From: Chrysomallon squamiferum
Taxonomy: Eukaryota > Mollusca > Gastropoda > Neomphalida > Peltospiridae
Direction: 5' to 3'
Assembly (NCBI GenBank): GCA_012295275.1
Contig: CM022668.1
Location: 2,465,489-2,475,488 of the forward strand
DNA: 10,000 bases
In this document: in pieces, positions 1-8,361 of the stretch
Numbering within the stretch: the stretch's first letter is position 1
Layout of the letters: each line of letters starts with the position of its first letter
Made by a program: the position numbers and the translations under genes
Notes under the pieces: generated by a model
The model's input: only the letters and a program-made list of their open reading frames with translations
What the model was told of the DNA's origin: nothing
The model's database searches: none

Positions 1-185
1 CAGATGATGTTTTGTAATTTATAAATTGTAAAAGTCCTATCATACTGGCAACCTCTCAAACATGACGTTTCTTTGCTTTTGCGTTTTGATTCATCATTTA
101 TTTCTTTAATTTTTTTGGAATTAAATTTCGTTATTTTTCCTGTGCTTATATCGATATTTATCACTATCATAATATTTTATTGCAA

Positions 186-187
<2 letters not shown>

Positions 188-256
<69 letters not shown>
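188..256. repeat. (ATT)n microsatellite, about 23 units
   Basis: This is a perfect ATT/TTA run. Poly-Tyr and poly-Asn open frames across it are repeat translations. Confidence 0.97.
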
Positions 257-469
257 TCTAATCTGCGCTGCAATAAGAGAAGAAAATAAATAAATGACAC
301 AAATAATAATTACTGTTTTAAAGAGAACAATAAATAACTTAAAGATAAGAAATATGGACAAGAAAAGAAAGCAAATCGGTAACATATCCGACTATCCCTT
401 ATTGTAAAACGTCCATAAATTCAAATATCACCTCATTTTAACGATTAATGTTAAGGTGAAGGCGAGTGT

Positions 470-627
470 CAAAGGTCGAGGTCATTATCAATGTAAAAAT
501 TAGGACTGGAGTTACGTCAGTGTCGTCGGATTAATCTAGGTCACAGTTAACGTCATTAATTTTCAGCATCGTTGTTATGGTTACTGTCGAGATTAGGTTT
601 TTAACACGTCATAGTTTTGTGACGTGG
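470..627. promoter_or_regulatory. Cluster of CRE-like TGACGT half-sites
   Basis: Four TGACGT/ACGTCA cores occur: TTACGTCA at 512-519, TAACGTCA at 548-555, CACGTCA at 605-611 and TGACGTGG at 620-627. An AGGTCG-AGGTCA pair lies near 474-485. The stretch 440-660 is less AT-rich and not low-complexity, unlike its surroundings. It may be a regulatory element or an old dispersed repeat; no gene can be tied to it. Confidence 0.3.
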
Positions 628-1520
628 GGATGGATAGTCGGAAATCTTTCCCAGCCACAACGAAACAGTGAAACCTACCTCTGTTGTTTCATAGCGTTAG
701 CCTGTGATAGCGTGTAAATGAAAACAGAGTTTGAATTTATTAAACAATCTTTGTTACTGTAGCATGCTTTGAAATCACACAACAGATTAACGTAACAACC
801 AGTGCATTGAAACAGGCGTGTTATTTGAATCTGCTGCCATATGACGAGCGAAAAGAGATACAAAAGTAGATTTGAATTGTCAGATAAATGCAACAAATTA
901 TTTTTGATGTTATTTAAAGACTGAAATAAAATAAAGAATAATAATTAATATATTAGTGAACAGAAATCGAAAAAAAAAAACAGTTATTATTTATCATTTA
1001 AAAGACTACATTGGTAAGTGCCCAAATATTTAGAATTGCCTACCTTTAAACAAATCTTGTAAATAATTGTTTTGTTATTGTTCTTGTCATTATTTACTTT
1101 ATTTCATTTTTTTTTTTTTTCTAATATATAATTTTTTTTTTTTTTTTTAATAAATTCTGCTTAATTTTTTATTGTCAAATTCTAATTTCCATATTGATAA
1201 TTTTAGGCAGCATCTAACATACAAATTTGCAAGTTATATTTGAAAATAAACAGACAGTGTCAGACTTAGTTATTGTTGTTATGGTTAGGTTAGTACAAAC
1301 AGGAATAAAAAATTTTGTATGAAAGATTGAAAAGAAAAGGTTTCTCATTTCCTGTAAAAGTTACCCACCTTATATTCTTTATCTTTTTGAGACATTAATC
1401 TTCTTTTCTTGCATGGCTAAAAGTAAATAAACAAAGCAATTCAACTCTTCGACACCAAATCCAAAAGAAAATTATGAAAACTGATCTCAGTGTTAACAGT
1501 TTCAATTGAAGAATTCTACA

Positions 1521-1600
1521 GCACACAAACAGACACACATGCACACACACACGCACACGCACAGACACACACGCACACGCACAGACACACACGCATATAG

Positions 1601-1631
<31 letters not shown>

Positions 1632-1800
1632 TACACACATACAGACACACACACACAAACACACACACACAGACAACCATACTGATATACTCATACATAC
1701 ATACATGCACGCATATATAAAAACATACTTACATAACCATGTGTGTGTGTGTATATGTATGTATATATATACACACATACACACGTATACACATGCTTAC
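1521..1800. repeat. CA-rich microsatellite with a GT/TA end
   Basis: An imperfect CA array contains CACACGCACAGACACACA subrepeats (1545-1600), a purer CA run (1603-1627), CATA tetramers (1693-1710), and then GT at 1741-1752 and TA/CA to about 1800. Cysteine/valine-rich open frames on the minus strand are repeat translations. Confidence 0.95.
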
Positions 1801-1844
1801 ATACATACATTAAATAAAAAAAATAAAAAAGTGTAAAAATTAAA

Positions 1845-2142
1845 ATGTAACTTACAAACATAAATAGACAAAGAGATAGAGACAGACAAATAAATATATA
1901 AATAAAAATTGTAAGATTTATAAAGTTACTTACAAACATATAAACAGACGCAGATATAGATAAACATTAAATAAAAATATAAAAAAGAAAAACTTAAAAA
2001 GATTTAAAACAGACAGACAGAAATACAGTAGACATTACAAAATAATATATAAGTATAAAAACAAAAGACAGACATAAACAGACAGATAGATACAGTAGAC
2101 ATTAAATAAATAATATATAAGAATTGAAAGATTTAAAAAGTA
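1845..2142. repeat. Degenerate extension of the ~78-bp minisatellite
   Basis: Weaker copies of the same unit continue outward, with ACTTACAAACA at 1850 and 1928 and the GATACAGTAGACATTA part near 2025 and 2090. Unit length and order are disturbed. The decay away from the exon suggests the array is older at this end. Confidence 0.7.
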
Positions 2143-2924
2143 ACTTACAAACGTATAAACAGACAGACAGAGATACAGTAGACATTAAATAAATAATATA
2201 TAAAAATTGAAAGATTTAAAAAGTAACTTACAAACGTACAAACAGACAGACAGAGATACAGTAGACATTAAATAAATAATATATATATATTTTTAAATCC
2301 ACTTACAAACATGTAAATTGCCAGACAGAGATACAGTAGACGTTAAATAAATAAATAATATTTATATATATTTTTTAATTCACTTACAAACATGTAAACA
2401 GACAGACAGAGATACAGTAGACGTTAAATAAATAAATAATATTTATATATATTTTTTAATTCACTTACAAACATGTAAACAGACAGACAGAGATACAGTA
2501 AACATTAAATAAATAATATATATATATATTTTTTAATTCACTTACAAACATGTAAATTGCCAGACAGAGATACAGTAGACATTAAATAAATAATATATAT
2601 ATATATATTTTAAATCCACTTACAAACATGTAAACAGACAGAGATACAGTAGACATTAAATAAATAATATATATATATATTTTTAAATTCACTTACAAAC
2701 ATGTAAACAGACAGATAGAGATACAGTAAACATTAAATAAATAATATATATATATTTTAAATCCACTTACAAACATGTAAACAGACAGATAGAGATACAG
2801 TAGACATTAAATAAATAATATATATATATATTTTAAATCCACTTACAAACATGTAAACAGACAGACAGAGATACAGTAAACATTAAATAAATAAATAATA
2901 TATATATATTTTAAATTCACTTAC
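2143..2924. repeat. ~78-bp minisatellite carrying copies of the E4 splice donor
   Basis: ACTTAC (GTAAGT on the coding strand) begins at 2143, 2226, 2301, 2382, 2463, 2540, 2618, 2691, 2765, 2841 and 2919, a spacing of 73-83 bp. Each is followed on the plus strand by AAAC(A/G)T, mostly ATGTAAA, then a GACAGA run, GATACAGTA, ACATTAAATAAATAAT and a TA run. The last member at 2919 is the real E4 donor. The units at 2301 and 2540 also share the sequence ATTGCCAG with the end of E4. The array grew from, or into, the exon-intron boundary. Confidence 0.93.
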
Positions 2925-3104
2925 AAACATGTAAATTGCCAGCAGGAAGCCGGCGTTGTAGAGGATGTATATGACGGCTAGGACGATGAGTACGATTGAG
3001 TCGACTCTGTTGGCGAGCGCAGGATCACTGAGCAACGTCGTCACGATGCCGTGCCACGCACACACACCCGACAACATCACCATGGACGCCAACAAATATT
3101 TATC
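2925..3104 (-). CDS. pLGIC exon E4: M2-M3 loop, M3, very short loop, M4
   Basis: This exon has 60 codons and is phase 0 at the start. The acceptor is CTGCTGCAG before GAT, behind a long T run (the A run on the plus strand at 3114-3130). The donor is a perfect GTAAGT after TTT. DKYLLAS at 1-7 is the classic end of the M2-M3 linker (compare DKYVLAS in anion channels). M3 spans about residues 4-25, then comes SDPALANRVDS at 26-36 as the whole intracellular linker, then M4 at about 37-60. Eukaryotic Cys-loop receptors usually have a large M3-M4 domain; here there is none, as in bacterial homologues. If the donor were not used, the frame would add 13 residues (VSEFKIYIYYLFI) and stop at 2883-2885. 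That is a possible but less likely C-terminus. The last 18 coding bases recur inside the adjacent minisatellite. Confidence 0.88.
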
Positions 3105-3105
3105 C

Positions 3106-3310
3106 TGCAGCAGAAAAAAAAAAAAAAAAAATTTTTTTCTTTATTTTATCTTTTTTATTATTTATTGATTTATTTTAAATCTTGTTTACTTCATTTATTC
3201 ATGAGGAGTAAAAATAATTTTTTTTTTTTTTTTTTTTAATAAAACTCTCCTCTCGTTCGTGTAGATTCTTATAAACAAATAAAATAAAATAAAATAAAAT
3301 AAAAACAAAA
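3106..3310. repeat. Homopolymer A/T runs and (AAAAT)n
   Basis: A run of A (3114-3130) forms the long U tract in front of the E4 acceptor on the coding strand. A T run covers about 3220-3237, and an AAAAT pentamer repeat covers about 3280-3304. Confidence 0.9.
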
Positions 3311-4136
3311 AATGGAATAATTTCATTTAAAAAATGAATATTCTAATGTTCTTATTTATTTTATATGACACAATTTTCTTCTCAAAAATTAATTTAATTT
3401 GTAAAATTCTGTTGAAAATCACTTCTATAATATATTAATTTATTAAATATAGTAATAAATACTTAAATAATAATAATAATAATAAAAAATAGATTACATA
3501 AACAAATTAAAACAATAATTTTCTTGATGATAGATTTGCACTGTTCTAGACAGTGTCGCAATGTTTTGAACATGAATGACTAAAATATTTGTTTCAAAAA
3601 CAAACAAAGAATGTGCAAATCGTTAAAAGCATTCTTGTTATATGAAAAAAAACGTTTTTATATATAACATAAATATATTGTTAATCCCAAATGATAATGA
3701 ACATTTTGAAAAATCAAAAATGATAATACTGAGAAAACCTATCTATATAAACTACTGATTAAGTTTTATTTAAAATAATGTGATGAAAAACATTCCTGTA
3801 TCTTACAAAATGTTTATTGTTTATAAACATATTATTATTTTAGTCGTTTCTTAAATAATCTATGCAATATAAGATTTGTAAAAAACAGAAAATATTCATT
3901 ATATTGTATTTCATTGTATGTTAAGTATTTACTATTTGTTATAAACTGTGTTTCTGTGCACGAGCTATACTACAAGGTGTCTATCGAAATCTAGGCAGGT
4001 GGATGTAAGTAAATGAATTCTAGTGGAGTTTCTAAGTCACTGTACTTTCGATCACCATTTACATAATTAATAATCAATTAAAATTTGCAGATTAATTAAT
4101 TCTGATCATAGCTACAGACAGAACCAATCATATTAA

Positions 4137-4149
4137 AGGTCAAAGGTCA
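4137..4149. promoter_or_regulatory. Perfect DR1 nuclear-receptor-type element
   Basis: AGGTCA-A-AGGTCA is two perfect half-sites spaced by one base, the consensus bound by RXR heterodimers, HNF4 and COUP-TF. It lies in the E3b-E4 intron, in otherwise AT-rich DNA. It could equally be a chance heptamer repeat (AAAGGTC twice) or the edge of a dispersed repeat. Function is unproven. Confidence 0.35.
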
Positions 4150-4682
4150 AATATAAAATTTTTTTTTTTTTTTTTTATTTTTTTTTCGGTAAACTATTAT
4201 TCATAAAATCAGACAACAGTCATAAAATACCGTTATCAAGAAACTGATTTCAGTCAAAAATAAAAATTCAGGAATAATAATAATAATAATAATCACTGGC
4301 TGAATTCAGTAATTCAAATAATCTTTCTTCTTTTCCAATTCGGATATTTTCTCCAATTTGATTATTTTGGTATTTCGGGACGTTAATGTAATCAACGGGA
4401 GCAGAAAGAAAAGAAAATGAAATTACGACTTTCCGCGGACTAAAACCAGATATTTACCAGAAATTATTTTCATGTCAAAGCTCTTAGCGTCGTCAATAAA
4501 TCAGGGTTTTAGTTGCATTAATTCAGAAGAAGTTTCGGTTTTTATTATTTACAATCAAAATAGATTAAAGATTTCCAAATCTTACTGTTTTTTGTGAAAA
4601 AACGTTTCCATGGTGTATTCATTTTATTTTTTATTGTTACAAGGTGATCGAAAATAGTATGACCATCACAGAACTTTCTCAA

Positions 4683-4925
<243 letters not shown>

Positions 4926-5715
4926 ATACTTATTTATTTATTTTAAAATTATTATTATATAAACAGTTTATTATATTGTTTTTAGCTGTGGTTAATGTTA
5001 GAAGAGAAATGAATTATTTTAATTTTTCTGTACATAAATAAGATTATAAATATTTTATTTTGTATAATACAGATTTTTTCATTGATCAAATTACTCTTTT
5101 TATTCAAATACATATACGTTATTTATGTTCCATTCAAAATACACAAAAACTTAATATTAATTAAACTGTTTTCTATATTTTAATTTAATTATAGTCAGCA
5201 TGTTAGTTTAACTAACTATGGATAATTATATTTAACTGTATGGAAAATATAAATTTTTCGTAAATTAATTAATTTCAGTTTTTATTTACTAGCATCCAAC
5301 GTATTAATTTAATCAATAAATTTAATTACTTTCATTAAGTTTATTAAACATTATTTTAATTGTATTAATTATTTTCAAGACATTAATCAAATTTTATTTA
5401 AAATATTTTTCAGTATTAGTTAAATTAATTAAAGTTTAATTACCAATATTCTCAATAATATTTCTGAACATTAATTATCATAAATTAATATTATTATATT
5501 ATTATATTAACTGTCTATATTTTAATTCTCATTTTTATTTCTATATTATTTCTGTATATCATTTTGTGTATTCATTACGTATATATGAATTCTGTATGTT
5601 ATTGTAATTACACTATGTTCTGTCTATAGTGTTGATCATAAACTGATACATTACAACGAACTGTTTTAAGTCAAAATCTGTGATCGAAAAGAAACAGGCT
5701 GACTAAGAAACCCAC

Positions 5716-5871
5716 CATGAACGTTAGGTAGGAAATTCTCGGCAAACTCTGGTTGACCACTGACTTAAAGGTCACTATGGTTAGCACGAGCAGAAGCGTC
5801 AGTTGCAGACGATTCTCGGGAAGTTCCCGCCTTACGGAGAAAGTGGCGAATGAGAGGCTGCATATCAAAAA
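5716..5871 (-). CDS. pLGIC exon E3b: rest of M1 and pore helix M2, version b
   Basis: This exon has 52 codons and is phase 0 at both ends. The acceptor is TATCTTTGCAG before TTT, and the donor is GTGGGTTT after ATG. M1 residues 1-13 are identical to E3a and so is the segment from F35 to T50. The eleven differences from E3a fall in the M1-M2 turn (RRE for END at 14-16, E19 for Q19), in M2 (24-27, 32, 34) and at F51 for Y51. On the usual M2 numbering the changes include -2' (Q to E), 6' (T to L) and 13' (A to T), so this version should have a more acidic cytoplasmic pore mouth and a more hydrophobic mid-pore. The frame is fully open and both splice sites are good, with many synonymous differences from E3a, so this is not a decayed copy. 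The next exon's DKYLLAS fits either version equally. Confidence 0.9.
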
Positions 5872-5926
5872 CTGCAAAGATACGAGAATTACGTTGTAAA
5901 CGAGACTTTGCGAGATCTGTACCTAC
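5872..5926 (-). other. 55-base spacer between the duplicated pore exons
   Basis: The spacer starts with the E3a donor (GTAGGTACAG) and ends with the E3b acceptor (TCTTTGCAG), with a possible branch point around ACGTAAT about 20 bases before the acceptor. That leaves only about 35 bases between donor and branch point. In other animals such a short gap hinders direct splicing of the two exons to each other and enforces a one-or-the-other choice, as in alpha-tropomyosin. Whether it is too short in this organism is inference. Confidence 0.7.
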
Positions 5927-6082
5927 CATGTAGGTGAGATAGGAGATTCGGGGAAGGCTTTGGTTCACTACAGACTTGAAGGCAACGGTAGTGAGGACAA
6001 GAGTAAAGGAAATCTGAAGTCGATTCTGAGGAAGATCGTTCTCCACTGAGAAAGTCGCGAAAGAGAGGCTGCATATTAAAAA
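5927..6082 (-). CDS. pLGIC exon E3a: rest of M1 and pore helix M2, version a
   Basis: This exon has 52 codons and is phase 0 at both ends. The acceptor is TTCTTGTTTCAG before TTT, and the donor is GTAGGTAC after ATG. Residues 1-13 complete M1 (after NIFMVT of E2), 14-20 form the intracellular M1-M2 turn (ENDLPQN), and about 21-43 form M2. Placing P44 at 23' gives R21 at 0', Q23 at 2', T27 at 6', L30 at 9' (the conserved gate leucine), A34 at 13' and S37 at 16'. The M2 stretch resembles bacterial ELIC as I remember it (RLQ...SFTL.LT.VA, then LPR). It is 41/52 identical to E3b, which has exactly the same length. The two copies are very probably alternatives: using both would place two M2 helices in one subunit. 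Confidence 0.9.
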
Positions 6083-6310
6083 CTGAAACAAGAACGACTC
6101 ACGTAGACACAGGTCTTTGTTGAATATCCAACATAATATAGTGTAATATAAGCTAAATAAAACGTTTAAATTAGATATATCTTTGTTGATGATATAACAT
6201 AATATAATGTAATGTAATAATATATAATGTAATACATGAATAAAAATATATAGACTAATATAATGTAAAACTGAAACAAGAACATTAGACTCTGGTCTTT
6301 AAAAACTGAA
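6083..6310. repeat. Partial duplication of the E3a acceptor region
   Basis: The plus-strand stretch CTGAAACAAGAAC with a downstream GGTCTTT (6083-6118), which is the 3' end of the intron before E3a, recurs at 6271-6300 with a 6-base deletion. AAAACTGAAA recurs once more at 6303-6310. On the coding strand these read TTGTTTCAG and TATTTCAG followed by T-rich DNA, so they look like extra splice acceptors. Nothing after them resembles M1. Confidence 0.7.
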
Positions 6311-6600
6311 ATATAATATAATTAGGTATTTATTAATATATATATAATATAATATAATATAATATAATATAATATAATATAATATAATATAATATAATAT
6401 AATATAATATAACATAACGTAATGTAATATAATTTAATACATATATACTTGAAGAGACTGCATGAAAGAAGCTGATAGAAAAACATCTAAATTAGATATA
6501 TCTTTGTTGATAATATGATATAATATAATACAATATAAAATAATATTATTTTGTTTATATAAATTATTACATAAAATAAAATAAATATAAATATATATGA
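6120..6600. repeat. ATAAT pentamer microsatellite and related AT-rich repeats
   Basis: A clean (ATAAT)n run covers about 6344-6410. Imperfect relatives (AATGTAAT, AATATAAT) fill 6120-6240 and 6500-6550. The stretch TTAGATATATCTTTGTTGAT occurs at about 6171 and again near 6492. This is intronic DNA with no gene visible. Confidence 0.85.
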
Positions 6601-6733
6601 ACACCAACAAGAAAAACAACAACAACAACAACAACAATACTAAAACAACTGCTGCTACACGTAACAACACAACAGAAACAACAACAACAACAACAACAAT
6701 AATAATAATAATAAAATTGTTAACAACAACAAC
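6601..6733. repeat. AAC/AAT trinucleotide repeats
   Basis: Runs of CAA (6615-6637, 6672-6698, 6723-6735) and of AAT (6696-6713) form interrupted trinucleotide repeats. They sit between the AT-rich pentamer block and the 27-bp minisatellite inside the E2-E3a intron. Confidence 0.85.
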
Positions 6734-6773
6734 AAATCCTATTTACAGCCTGTAACAGTTCAAATGTCTTCTT

Positions 6774-7580
6774 ACTAAGTTTACAAAACGGCAGTACATC
6801 ACTAAGTTTACAAAACATCCGTATATCACTAAGTTTAAAAAACAGCTGTATAACACTAAGTTTACAAAACGGCTGTAAACCACTAAGTTTACAAAACAGC
6901 TGTATTCCACTAAGTTTACAAAACAGCTGTACATCACTAAGTTTACAAAACAGCTGTATTCCACTAAGTTTACAAAACAGCTGTACATCACTAAGTTTAC
7001 AAAACAGCTGTAAATCACTAAGTTTACAAAAACAGCTCTATTCCACTAAGTTTACAAAAACAGCTCTATTCCACTAAGTTTACAAAAACAGCTGTTTTCC
7101 ACTAAGTTTACAAAAACAGCTGTACATCACTAAGTTTACAAAACGGCTGTATATCACTAAGTTCACAAAACAGCTGCACATCACTAAGTTTACAAAACGG
7201 CTGTACACCACTAAGTTTACAAAACAGCTGTATACCACTAAGTTGACAAAACAGGTGTATATCACTAAGTTTACAAAAACAGCTGTATTCCACTAAGTTT
7301 ACAAAACATCTGTATTCCACTAAGTTTACAAAAACAGCTGTATTCCACTAAGTTTACAAAAACAGCTGTACATCACTAAGTTTACAAAACATCTGTATTC
7401 CACTAAGTTTACAAAACAGCTGTATTCCACTAAGTTTACAAAACGGCTGTATATCATTAAGTTGAAAAACAGCTGTATATCACTAAGTTTATAAAACAGC
7501 TCTATATCACTAAGTCTACAAAACAACTGTATATCACTAAGTTTACAAAACAGCTGTATATCACTAAGTTTACAAAACGC
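6774..7580. repeat. 27/28-bp minisatellite, 30 units, next to the E2 donor
   Basis: The unit on the plus strand starts ACTAAGTTTACAAAAC and continues AGCTGTATATC. Unit starts are regularly spaced from 6774 to 7563, mostly 27 bp apart, sometimes 28 bp where one extra A is present (units starting at 7017, 7045, 7073, 7101, 7264, 7319, 7347), and once 26. The last, partial unit ends about 8 bases from the E2 splice donor (7587-7588). About 16 units contain the palindrome CAGCTG and four more another CANNTG. Because 27 is a multiple of three, long open frames (FVNLV repeats on the minus strand) appear, and the 28-bp units shift them between frames. These are artefacts of the period. Confidence 0.95.
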
Positions 7581-7588
7581 TTTCTTAC

Positions 7589-7846
7589 CGTCACCATGAA
7601 GATGTTCCACACGAAGTAGCCAGGCCGCCTGGCCGCCCGACACTTCACGGAAATCGCGGATCGTTTGACGCTGTTGTCCGCCTGATCGATGATGATCTCC
7701 TTCTGCTCACACTCGGTGTGGACGTAAAGGTGCCACTCCTGCTCGTCCACGAAGCTCTGTCTGTTGACCATGTTCCTGTTCTCGTGGTCCTCGCAGATCT
7801 CAACCTCGTACGACGGGAACTCTGACGCTACTGTGACCGTTAAGTC
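7589..7846 (-). CDS. pLGIC exon E2: end of ligand-binding domain and start of M1
   Basis: This exon has 86 codons and is phase 0 at both ends. The acceptor is CTTCTGGCAG before GAC (D1). The donor is GTAAGA after ACG (T86). It continues FPFDVQ with DLTVTV, strand beta-7 of the ligand-binding domain. W38 (EQEWHLY) fits the start of beta-9. The stretch around 42-66 would include loop C, and RRPGYFVWN at 73-81 is the typical pre-M1/M1 start, so the chain enters the membrane near residue 77. Three cysteines are present (C18, C46, C69), but there is no vicinal pair in loop C of the nicotinic alpha type. C46 and C69 flank the loop C region and might pair, which is speculation. The first 30 residues after DLTVTV have a charged segment (EDHENRN) where classical channels have loop B. 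The reading frame runs on into both flanking introns, but those extensions are repeat translations, not protein. Confidence 0.9.
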
Positions 7847-8361
7847 CTGCCAGAAGCCAAATATTATATATGTGTGTGCGTGTGTGTGTATATGTGCGTG
7901 TGTGTGTGTGAGTGTGTGTGTAGATAGATGTGTGCATGCATATATCTGTATATATGTATGTATATATGAAACATTAAAATGACAGAAATATGCAAATGTA
8001 AATTTGAAAACGCTCTGATACATATAAATGCATACCTAGATACATGCACATACGTAGATACACCCACATATATACCCATATGCACATATAAACACACATA
8101 TACACTCACACACACCATATACACACAAACACACATAGCCACATATACATATAAACTCACAAACACATCACACATACACACTCATACACACACACAGACA
8201 CGCACATACAGACAATATACACACTGACATACACACATAAACGCATAGATTTTCAAAAAAATAAAACCTACACATAGACAATAAAACGCAAACACACACA
8301 CACAATCCCCCCCACACACACACACAAACAAACACACGTAAACATAACAACCTGTGTTTAC
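7847..8361 (-). other. 515-base intron E1-E2, mostly CA/GT microsatellite in both orientations
   Basis: Nearly the whole intron is simple sequence. On the plus strand, 7871-7935 is GT-rich and about 8040-8340 is CA-rich with TA, GA and C interruptions (including a C run near 8307-8314). Between them is a short AT-rich stretch (7940-8030). On the transcript this gives a long GU-rich block near the donor and a CA-rich block near the acceptor, which can pair. Open frames that cover this stretch are translations of dinucleotide repeats and not genes. Confidence 0.85.

Larger units (their letters stand above)
1..1520. other. AT-rich DNA without a recognisable gene
   Basis: Apart from the ATT repeat and the CRE-like cluster, this stretch holds T and A homopolymers (1107-1150) and unremarkable AT-rich sequence. 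A 73-codon minus-strand open frame at 675-896 shows no recognisable domain and no convincing splice context. The stretch may be the last intron or the 3' flank of the channel gene. Confidence 0.6.

Noticed and set aside
675-896. 73-codon minus-strand open frame as a small gene
   Set aside because: No recognisable domain and no support from splice sites or context; such length is expected by chance.
1395-1939. Cys/Val-rich minus-strand open frames
   Set aside because: Translation of CA/GT microsatellites with no recognisable domain or splice context.
1850-2924. Regularly spaced repeats as a CRISPR array
   Set aside because: The spacers are not unique: the whole ~78-bp unit repeats, in an animal-type gene with introns.
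5671-5715. Extension of E3b into VGFLVSLFLFDHRF
   Set aside because: It passes the ATG-GT donor that is shared with E3a, and the next exon's DKYLLAS is the expected continuation.
6743-7643. Minus-strand open frames with FVNLV or CKLSD nine-residue repeats
   Set aside because: They translate the 27-bp minisatellite. The period is a multiple of three, so frames stay open by construction, and 28-bp units move them between frames.
7864-8350. Open frames on both strands in the E1-E2 intron
   Set aside because: CA/GT repeat translations; the true exons on either side end at good GT-AG sites in the right phase.
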